16,686 nucleotides of DNA. Origin: an uncultured Collinsella sp. GTDB lineage: Bacteria; Actinomycetota; Coriobacteriia; Coriobacteriales; Coriobacteriaceae. The DNA lies in contig CAADVJ010000110.1 of NCBI GenBank assembly GCA_900752475.1, forward strand, positions 1 through 16,686, given 5' to 3'. This document shows, one piece after another, positions 6,022 to 12,023 of the stretch. Position numbers and translations under genes: made by a program. The notes under the pieces were generated by a model. The model saw nothing but the letters and a program-made list of their open reading frames with translations, had not been told where the DNA came from and searched no databases. Each line of letters starts with the position of its first letter. Position 1 is the first letter of the stretch.

Positions 6022-6813
6022 ATGCCCACACCTTCCACTGCACGCATGCACGACTTCGAGGTCGTCTCGAACCAGGAGATCGCCGACGGCATCTTCTCGC
6101 TCGTTATCTCGGCCCCCAAGCTTGCAAGTGCGCTCAAGCCCGGTCAGTTTGTGAACATTGCCGTGCCCGGCGATGCGTCCTCGCTGCTTCGCGTGCCCCT
6201 GAGCTTCTATCGCGCCGACGCCGAGGCCGGCACCGTCGAGCTGTGGTACGCCGTCGTGGGCGATGATACCCGCCGTCTGTCACAGATGGCCCCTGGCTCC
6301 ACCTCTAACTTGCTGGGCCCTGGCGGCCGCGGCTGGCTGGTGCCCGAGGGCACCAGGAAGGCGTTGCTCGTCGCCGGCGGCATTGGCGTTCCGCCCGTGC
6401 TCTGCCTGGCCGGCATGCTTGCCGAGCAGGGCGTGGACGTTGACGTATGCCTGGGCTTTGGCACCGCGTCCAAGGCCGTGGGCGTCGACGAGTTCCGCGC
6501 GCTGGGAGCCACGGTCAATGTGTGCACCGACGACGGCTCGTTGGGCACGCACGGCTTCTGCACCGATCCTGCCGCCGAGCTGCTCGGCGAGGGCGGTTAC
6601 GACTACGTCGCCAGCTGTGGTCCCGCCGTCATGATGAAGAAGGTCGCCGCCGCTGCCGCCGAGGCCGGCGCGTACTGCGAGGTGTCGCTCGAGCGCATGA
6701 TGAGCTGCGGCTTTGGTGCCTGCAACACCTGCAATGTCGAGACGGTCGACGGTATGAAGGGCGCCTGCATGTGCGGCCCCGTGTTTGATGCTTCCAAGGT
6801 GGTGGTCTTCTAG
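6022..6813 (+). CDS. pyrK: Dihydroorotate dehydrogenase electron transfer subunit PyrK
   Basis: 263 residues, normal length. PyrK carries FAD and a [2Fe-2S] cluster and passes electrons from PyrDB to NAD+, completing a class 1B dihydroorotate dehydrogenase (PyrDB2-PyrK2). The flavin region includes PGQFVNIAV and RVPLSFY; the nucleotide site is LLVAGGIGVPP. The cluster cysteines are Cys229, Cys234, Cys237 and Cys249 in the CGFGACNTC region, the spacing expected for PyrK; Cys251 is an extra nearby cysteine. The start ATG has GGAG 5 nt upstream. Its stop TAG shares a base with the GTG start of pyrDB. Confidence 0.96.
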   Translation: MPTPSTARMHDFEVVSNQEIADGIFSLVISAPKLASALKPGQFVNIAVPGDASSLLRVPLSFYRADAEAGTVELWYAVVGDDTRRLSQMAPGSTSNLLGPGGRGWLVPEGTRKALLVAGGIGVPPVLCLAGMLAEQGVDVDVCLGFGTASKAVGVDEFRALGATVNVCTDDGSLGTHGFCTDPAAELLGEGGYDYVASCGPAVMMKKVAAAAAEAGAYCEVSLERMMSCGFGACNTCNVETVDGMKGACMCGPVFDASKVVVF

Positions 6814-7736
6814 TGGGTACCGTGAACATGGCCGTCGATTTCGGCGGCGTCAAGATGCAGAACCCCATCAACACCGCAGCCGGTACCTTTGGCTACGGTT
6901 GGCAGTTCCAGAACTTCTTCGATGTCTCCCAGCTGGGTGCCATCACCACCAAGGGCTGCGCTGCCGAGCCCTGGCCCGGCAATCCCGCACCCCGCATGGC
7001 CGAGATCCCCGGCGGCATGATCAATTCCGTGGGCCTGCAGAACCCCGGTGTGGCCGCTTTCGCCCGCGAGTCCGGTCCGTGGCTCGAGCAGCTCTCCAAG
7101 GACGGTTGCCAGGTCATCTGCCAGGTTGCCGGTCATTCCGTGGACGAGTTTGTCCGTGCGCTCGAGATGTATGTCGAGCTGTGCCCCTGGGCTGCCGGCT
7201 ATGAGATCAACGTGAGCTGCCCCAACATTGCCGCCGGCGGTGCCGCCATGGGCTCCACGCCCGAGGGCGCCTCTGGCGTCATGGCCGCCTGCCGCAAGGT
7301 GACCGACAAGCCGCTGTTTGTGAAGATGGCCCCGGTCAACGTCGCCGAGATCGCCCGCGCCCTCGAGGCCGAGGGCGCAGACGGCCTTTCGGTCATCAAT
7401 TCCATCCAGGGCATGGCCATCGACGTCCACACCCGCAAGTCGCGTGTGGCCAAGCCCAAGGGCGGTCTTTCGGGCCCGCTGTGCCACCACATCGCCGTTC
7501 GCATGGTCTGGGAAGTCGCTCAAGCTGTCGATATCCCCATCAATGGCGTCGGTGGCGTCATGACCGGTGAGGATGCGGCCGAGTTTATCCTGGCCGGCGC
7601 CACCTGCGTATCGGTCGGTATGGCCAACTTCGTCGATCCGTGCGCCTCGATTAAGATTGCGCGCGAGCTCGAGGCCTGGGCCGAGTCCCAGGGCGTGAAG
7701 GACATCAACGAGCTGGTAGGTGCTTTCGAATGCTAG
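6813..7736 (+). CDS. pyrD: Dihydroorotate dehydrogenase, class 1B catalytic subunit
   Basis: 307 residues. The FMN enzyme oxidises dihydroorotate to orotate and pairs with PyrK. The N-terminal NPINTAAGTFGYG, the GLQNPG motif and INVSCPN with the catalytic base Cys136 mark a class 1 enzyme; the adjacent pyrK makes it 1B (PyrDB). IPINGVGGVMTGEDA binds the FMN phosphate. The GTG at 6813 overlaps the pyrK stop (TAGTG) and has AAGGTGG 7-10 nt upstream; a GTG at 6822 and an ATG at 6828 are alternatives with poorer sites. It overlaps pyrF by 7 nt. NAD-linked oxidation suits an anaerobe. Confidence 0.96.
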   Translation: MGTVNMAVDFGGVKMQNPINTAAGTFGYGWQFQNFFDVSQLGAITTKGCAAEPWPGNPAPRMAEIPGGMINSVGLQNPGVAAFARESGPWLEQLSKDGCQVICQVAGHSVDEFVRALEMYVELCPWAAGYEINVSCPNIAAGGAAMGSTPEGASGVMAACRKVTDKPLFVKMAPVNVAEIARALEAEGADGLSVINSIQGMAIDVHTRKSRVAKPKGGLSGPLCHHIAVRMVWEVAQAVDIPINGVGGVMTGEDAAEFILAGATCVSVGMANFVDPCASIKIARELEAWAESQGVKDINELVGAFEC

Positions 7737-8446
7737 AGACCGATGCCCGCGACCGCGTTATCGTCGCCCTCGACTGCGACCGTGAGCGTGCGCTCGAGCT
7801 CGCCCATGAGCTTTCGGGCCATGCCGCTTGGCTTAAAGTGGGCATGACGCTCTATTACGCCGAGGGTCCCGAGATCGTCAAGACGTTCAAGGATCTGGGC
7901 TTTAAGGTCTTCCTTGACCTTAAGTTCCATGACATTCCGCATCAGGTGCGCGGTGCCGCTCGCTCGGCCTCGCTTGCCGGTGCCGACCTGCTTTCGGTTC
8001 ATGGCTTGGGTTCGGGTGCTATGCTCGCCGCCTGCCGTGAGGGTGCCGAGGAGGCACGCGAGGATCGAGCCAAGCTCGTCGCCATCACCGTGCTTACGAG
8101 CATGAATCAGGATGCGTTGAGCGAGATCGGCGTCGAGTCGCCCGTGGCCGAGGAGGCCGCCCGTTTGGCAAAACTCGCCCAGGCCAACGGTATCGACGGC
8201 ATCGTGTGCTCGCCGATGGAGGCTCATGACATGCGTGAGCTGCTGGGCCCCGATGCGCTGATTGTGACCCCGGGCGTGCGTCCTGTTGGTGCTGCGCTGG
8301 GCGATCAGTCCCGCGTGGCCACGCCTTCCCAGGCTATCGAGCGCGGCGCGAGCCATATCGTGGTGGGTCGCCCCATTACCGGCGCCGACGATCCTGCTGC
8401 CGCGTTTGACGCCATCGTTGCTGAGCTGGTCGAAAACGTCGCATAA
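7730..8446 (+). CDS. pyrF: Orotidine 5'-phosphate decarboxylase
   Basis: 238 residues, typical of the short bacterial type. It decarboxylates OMP to UMP, the last step of the pathway. Key residues are Asp15 in VALDCD, Lys36 in WLKVGM and the Asp63-x-Lys65-x-x-Asp68 array in LDLKFHDIP; VTPGVRP and HIVVGRPIT close the phosphate site. It is the last gene of the operon and starts inside pyrDB (ATGCTAG overlap). pyrE, needed to supply OMP, is not here and must be elsewhere in the genome. Confidence 0.97.
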   Translation: MLETDARDRVIVALDCDRERALELAHELSGHAAWLKVGMTLYYAEGPEIVKTFKDLGFKVFLDLKFHDIPHQVRGAARSASLAGADLLSVHGLGSGAMLAACREGAEEAREDRAKLVAITVLTSMNQDALSEIGVESPVAEEAARLAKLAQANGIDGIVCSPMEAHDMRELLGPDALIVTPGVRPVGAALGDQSRVATPSQAIERGASHIVVGRPITGADDPAAAFDAIVAELVENVA

Positions 8447-8491
8447 AAGATTCCCTTAAGTCACCACTTTTTGGTTTCAATAGCACAAATT

Positions 8492-8557
8492 AGCCCCTGT
8501 GCCTGCGTAAACTTTCCCATCCTTTGTGTGGAATCGCAGGTCGGGGGCTCATCTTTT
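8492..8557 (+). terminator. Long branched hairpin after pyrF, probable terminator
   Basis: AGCCCC (8492-8497) pairs with GGGGCT (8544-8549), CCTGCG (8502-8507) with CGCAGG (8535-8540), and TTCC (8514-8517) with GGAA (8530-8533); CATCTTTT follows. It most likely ends the pyr transcript. The internal loops make it larger than a simple terminator. Confidence 0.6.
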
Positions 8558-8640
8558 AGCACGATATATTGCACTTTTTGCGGGTATCGTCTAACCTATG
8601 GAGCCGCGATTGGGCATTTTGTACGTTTTACGTGCTAAAA
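8554..8640. repeat. 10-bp inverted repeats flanking the mihF promoter
   Basis: TTTTAGCACG (8554-8563) and CGTGCTAAAA (8631-8640) are perfect reverse complements. They bracket the -35 and -10 elements (8569-8597), with centres 77 bp apart. They could be paired operator sites, or the left copy could be part of the pyrF terminator tail by chance. Confidence 0.45.
8569..8597 (+). promoter_or_regulatory. mihF promoter
   Basis: TTGCAC (8569-8574) and TAACCT (8592-8597) with a 17-bp spacer give a good housekeeping-type promoter. The transcript would start near 8604, leaving a leader of about 80 nt before mihF. Confidence 0.6.
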
Positions 8641-8680
8641 TGCCAAATATTGAATCAGATATAACCCAACTATTTGGAGG
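8613..8680 (+). promoter_or_regulatory. mihF mRNA leader with two overlapping stems
   Basis: GGCATTTT (8613-8620) pairs with AAAATGCC (8637-8644), with short inner pairing. CCAAATA (8643-8649) pairs with TATTTGG (8671-8677), which covers the first bases of the GGAGG ribosome binding site (8676-8680). The two stems share CC at 8643-8644 and so compete. A translational switch is possible but unproven. Confidence 0.4.
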
Positions 8681-8685
8681 TACGA

Positions 8686-8994
8686 ATGGCACTCCCTCAG
8701 CTTACCGATGAGCAGCGTAAGCAGGCTCTTGAGAAGGCTGCCGCCGCACGTCACGCTCGCGCAGAGCTCCGTGAGCAGATTAAGAAGGGCGAGAAGTCCC
8801 TCGAGTCCGTGCTCAACTCCGATGACCCCATTGCTTCCCGCATGAAGGTTTCCACCCTCATCGAGTCTCTTCCCGGTTATGGCAAGGCTAAGGCCGCCAA
8901 GATCATGGAGGAGCTCGGCATCTCCGCTACCCGTCGCGTCCAGGGCCTTGGCGTCCGTCAGCGCGAGCAGCTCCTCGAGCAGCTGACCAAATAA
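8686..8994 (+). CDS. mihF: Integration host factor, actinobacterial type (mIHF)
   Basis: 102 residues, near the usual length of about 105. mIHF is a nucleoid protein unrelated to HU/IHF; it binds and bends DNA and is restricted to Actinobacteria. The start MALPQLTDEQR, the basic helix AAAARHARAELREQIKKG and the helix-two-turn-helix region LPGYGKAKAAKIMEELGI are characteristic. The ATG at 8686 has GGAGG 5 nt upstream. gmk follows directly (TAA then GTG), so they are likely coupled. The gene has its own promoter and a structured leader. Confidence 0.95.
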   Translation: MALPQLTDEQRKQALEKAAAARHARAELREQIKKGEKSLESVLNSDDPIASRMKVSTLIESLPGYGKAKAAKIMEELGISATRRVQGLGVRQREQLLEQLTK

Positions 8995-9564
8995 GTGAGC
9001 GCTCAGGATTCAAAGCTCTTTGTGATTTCTGGACCGTCAGGCGCGGGCAAGGGCACGCTCGTCACTCGTGTACGCGAGCGTCGCTCTAACCTGGGCCTGA
9101 CGGTTTCGGCTACCACGCGAGCCCCACGTAAAGGCGAGGTCGATGGCGTCAATTACTTTTTCCTGACGCGCGAGGAGTTCGACCGCCGCGTGGCAAACGG
9201 TGAGTTTGTTGAGTGGGCTGAGGTCCACGGTAACTGCTACGGCACGTTGGTGAGCGAGGTCCAGTCCAAGCTCGCCTCTGGTTCGTCTCTCATCTTGGAG
9301 ATCGATGTCCAGGGTGCCCTGCAGGTCAAGGAGCGTTTTCCCGAGGCCGTGTTGATCTTTATCAAGCCACCCTCGCTCGAGGTGCTCCGCGAGCGCCTGG
9401 TCGGTCGCGGTACCGAGACGCCCGAGACGATTGAGCTGCGTATGGCAAACGCCGCCCATGAGCTTGCCCTTGCCGACCGCTACGACGACGTCGTGGTGAA
9501 TGACGATCTCGACCGCGCGACCGATGAGCTCGTTCGCGTTCTCGATATGCATGAAAGGATCTGA
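8995..9564 (+). CDS. gmk: Guanylate kinase
   Basis: 189 residues, standard length. It phosphorylates GMP to GDP with ATP. The P-loop SGPSGAGKGT covers residues 12-21. SATTRAPRKGEVDGVNYFF is the GMP-binding region, and IDVQGALQV is typical of the family. The GTG start directly follows the mihF stop and has no good ribosome binding site of its own, suggesting coupling to mihF. rpoZ starts 6 nt after its stop. Confidence 0.97.
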   Translation: MSAQDSKLFVISGPSGAGKGTLVTRVRERRSNLGLTVSATTRAPRKGEVDGVNYFFLTREEFDRRVANGEFVEWAEVHGNCYGTLVSEVQSKLASGSSLILEIDVQGALQVKERFPEAVLIFIKPPSLEVLRERLVGRGTETPETIELRMANAAHELALADRYDDVVVNDDLDRATDELVRVLDMHERI

Positions 9565-9569
9565 GGTCC

Positions 9570-9851
9570 GTGTCCGTTGTAAAGCCTTGCATTGACGATC
9601 TTCTGGAGAAGACCGATCACAACCGCTTCCTGCTCGCTTCGCTTGCCTCCAAGCGCGCCTGCGACATCAATAGCATGCTGCGCGGCCAGCATAACCGTGT
9701 GCTTGCCGTTCAGGATGTCGACGACATCACCATCGCGCTCTCCGGCGCCGATACCATCTCGATGGCTATGGACGAGATCGTCGACGGCGATATCTCCTAC
9801 GACGAGGCCCGTTACGAGAAGGCGCTCGGCCATAAGGTTGCTGAAGCCTAA
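9570..9851 (+). CDS. rpoZ: RNA polymerase omega subunit
   Basis: 93 residues. Omega helps assemble and stabilise the beta' subunit. The conserved helix is visible as NRFLLASLASKRACDINSM (about residues 18-36), preceded by PCIDDLLEK. The GTG start has AAAGGA about 10 nt and GAGG 3 nt upstream. The position right after gmk matches the usual gmk-rpoZ pairing. The acidic C-terminal tail is longer than in the shortest omegas. thiI starts at the base after its stop. Confidence 0.93.
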   Translation: MSVVKPCIDDLLEKTDHNRFLLASLASKRACDINSMLRGQHNRVLAVQDVDDITIALSGADTISMAMDEIVDGDISYDEARYEKALGHKVAEA

Positions 9852-11096
9852 ATGGCAGCTCGCGTCTGCCTGGTCCACTATCACGAGGTTGGACTGAAGG
9901 GCAAGAACCGTGCACATTTTGAGCATATCCTCATGGATAACATTAAGGCGGCCTTGGCCGCCTTTTCCGTGAACGCCGTGTCTCGAATTTCCGGTTATAT
10001 CCTCGTGACCTTTAACGAGCATCAGGCCGATGAGGCGGCGCGTGTCATCCGCACCGTCCCCGGAGTTGCCCGTGTGTCCCTGGCGTACCACACCAACCGC
10101 GACCCGCAGGAGTACTGCGCCGCCGCCGTCAAGGCGCTGCGCGAGTTTGGCACCTTCGATTCGTTTAAGGTGCACGCCAAGCGCTCCAATACCGACTATG
10201 AGCTCACCTCGATTGATATCAATCGTCAGGTGGGCGAGGTGCTGTGCGAGGCCTTCCCCGATAAAAAGGTCCAAATGCACGACCCCGATGCGATGGTGCA
10301 CGTACTGGTGGTCCAGGGTAGCGTTTACGTGTACGCGCGCTCCGAGCGCGGCGTGGGCGGTCTGCCGGTGGGTTCTGCCGGCAAGGTCGTGACGCTTCTG
10401 TCGTCGGGCATCGATTCTCCGGTGGCGACCTGGATGCTCGCGCGTCGCGGTGCGGTGTGCGTGCCGGTACATTTCTCCGGTCGTCCGCAGACTCCCGATA
10501 CGAGCGAGTATTTGGTGCAGGACATTATCCGCGCGCTTGAGCCGGGTGTCCAGATCGGCCGCCTGTACGTGGTGCCGTTCGGCGATTGCCAGCGTGAGAT
10601 TTCCGTCTCCTGCCCCAGCAACCTGCGCGTGATCATGTATCGCCGCATCATGTATTCGGTTGCCGAGCGCATTGCACATATCGAGGGCGCCAAGGCCATC
10701 GTTACCGGCGAGTCGCTCGGGCAGGTTGCCTCCCAGACGCTCGAGAACATCATGGCCGTCAACGAGGCCGTGAAGATTCCCGTGTTCCGTCCGCTCATCG
10801 GGTCCGACAAGCAGGAGATCATTGCGCGCGCTCAGGAGATCGGTACGTTCGATATCTCCACTGAGGCAGCGCCCGACTGCTGCACGCTTTTTATGCCGCG
10901 TCGTCCCGAGACGCACGCCAAACTCGATGCCGTGCACGAGGCCTGGGAGCTGTTCGACCACGAGGAGATGATCGAGCGCCTGCTTAAACAGACCGAGTAC
11001 ATTGACTTCTCCAGCAACACGTATAAGGCCCCTAAGACCTTAAAACGCAAACATTCGGAGCTTGCTCCGCGTGAGATTTACCAAGATCACGAGTAA
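9852..11096 (+). CDS. thiI: tRNA 4-thiouridine synthase / sulfur carrier ThiI
   Basis: 414 residues, the short form without a C-terminal rhodanese domain. ThiI adenylates U8 of tRNA for 4-thiouridine synthesis and in some bacteria supplies sulfur for thiamine. An N-terminal ferredoxin-like part and THUMP domain occupy about residues 1-170. The PP-loop ATPase begins with LLSSGIDSPVA, residues 182-192. Cys343-Cys344 in PDCCTLFMP is the conserved cysteine region of the catalytic domain. The PP-loop reads SSGIDS (184-189) where most homologues have SGGxDS. The ATG directly abuts the rpoZ stop; a clear terminator follows. Confidence 0.94.
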   Translation: MAARVCLVHYHEVGLKGKNRAHFEHILMDNIKAALAAFSVNAVSRISGYILVTFNEHQADEAARVIRTVPGVARVSLAYHTNRDPQEYCAAAVKALREFGTFDSFKVHAKRSNTDYELTSIDINRQVGEVLCEAFPDKKVQMHDPDAMVHVLVVQGSVYVYARSERGVGGLPVGSAGKVVTLLSSGIDSPVATWMLARRGAVCVPVHFSGRPQTPDTSEYLVQDIIRALEPGVQIGRLYVVPFGDCQREISVSCPSNLRVIMYRRIMYSVAERIAHIEGAKAIVTGESLGQVASQTLENIMAVNEAVKIPVFRPLIGSDKQEIIARAQEIGTFDISTEAAPDCCTLFMPRRPETHAKLDAVHEAWELFDHEEMIERLLKQTEYIDFSSNTYKAPKTLKRKHSELAPREIYQDHE

Positions 11097-11106
11097 TTGC
11101 CTGCAT

Positions 11107-11139
11107 AGACCGACGATGCGCCCGTATCGTCGGTCTTTT
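11107..11139 (+). terminator. Terminator of the mihF-gmk-rpoZ-thiI unit
   Basis: AGACCGACGAT (11107-11117) and ATCGTCGGTCT (11126-11136) form a perfect 11-bp stem with an 8-nt loop, followed by TTT. Confidence 0.88.
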
Positions 11140-11230
11140 GCTATCTGGGCAAATGATGCCAAGATGTTCATTCGCTGACGTGTGACTGAATAAATGGACA
11201 TGTTTGCGCAAGGTTTTGGTCGGTATTTGG

Positions 11231-11260
11231 TTTGACCGTCAAAACTGGTTTGTCCATACG
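11231..11260 (+). promoter_or_regulatory. Candidate comEA control site
   Basis: TTTGACCGTCAAA (11231-11243) is a perfect palindrome around a central C. It contains TTGACC (11232-11237), which could be a -35, with a poor -10, CATACG (11255-11260), at 17 bp. GGTTTG is repeated at 11229-11234 and 11247-11252. It may be an operator overlapping the promoter. Confidence 0.3.
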
Positions 11261-11309
11261 GTTCGTTTTGCTGCGTTTTCCTGACACGATGGTGTTGGGA
11301 GGTTTTGCT

Positions 11310-12023
11310 ATGGCGCAGCGCGAACAACATGAACGGGTCAAAAAGATGGACCGCTGGGCGGGCAAGTTGCTCGGGCATAAAGCGGTGGTGGTGGCGATAC
11401 TCGTCGTCTTCGCGATGGCGAGCGGGCTGGCGATGGCGAGCTTTGGCGGCGAGTCCGGAGGCGTGTCGTTTGAGCGGGCTGGGGGCTCGGGCTCATCGGC
11501 GGAGCCGGGTTCTGGCGCTGATTTGCATGATCGTGAGTCTGATGGGTCTTCGCACAAAGCTTCTGCCGAATTAGAGGTCTATGTCGATGTCGATGGCGCC
11601 GTTGTGTCGCCCGGAGTGTACCGGCTTATGGATGGCGCGCGGGTGGCACAGGCAATTGATGCCGCTGGAGGATTGACACCCGAGGCAGATGTGACAGGGC
11701 TCAATCGGGCATCCAAGGTCGCAGACGGACAAAAAATATACGTACCAAAGGTGGGGGAGCAGCAGGCGGTTACCGCGGGCGGTGGAGACGATGACGGAGC
11801 TGTCTTGGCTTCGGGCGCGAATGATATGGCGGGGCTTGTCAATATCAATACGGCAAGTGCGGCGGAGCTGCAGACGCTCTCGGGCATTGGGCCTTCTATG
11901 GCTCAGTCGATTATCGATGAGCGGACAAAGAACGGTGCTTTTGCCTCAGTCGATGACCTGATGCGCGTATCGGGAATCGGTGAGAAGAAGCTCGCCAAAA
12001 TCAAAGATTGCATCTGCGTATGA
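11310..12023 (+). CDS. comEA: Competence protein ComEA, DNA receptor
   Basis: 237 residues. ComEA is a membrane-anchored receptor that binds double-stranded DNA outside the membrane and hands it to ComEC. One transmembrane helix lies at about residues 25-45. A low-complexity Gly/Ser/acidic linker follows, then an SLBB domain (about 88-148, VYVDVDGAV, then DGQKIYVPK), a second linker, and a double helix-hairpin-helix DNA-binding domain (176-237, LVNINTASAAEL, then SGIGEKKLAKI). The ATG at 11310 follows GGGAGG at 7-nt spacing; the upstream in-frame extension to 11232 has no such site. Its stop overlaps the comEC start (ATGA). Confidence 0.94.
   Translation: MAQREQHERVKKMDRWAGKLLGHKAVVVAILVVFAMASGLAMASFGGESGGVSFERAGGSGSSAEPGSGADLHDRESDGSSHKASAELEVYVDVDGAVVSPGVYRLMDGARVAQAIDAAGGLTPEADVTGLNRASKVADGQKIYVPKVGEQQAVTAGGGDDDGAVLASGANDMAGLVNINTASAAELQTLSGIGPSMAQSIIDERTKNGAFASVDDLMRVSGIGEKKLAKIKDCICV

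Noticed and set aside
9480..10961. 493-codon open frame on the minus strand
   Set aside because: It is antisense to rpoZ and thiI, has no recognisable domain, and reads as a codon-bias shadow.
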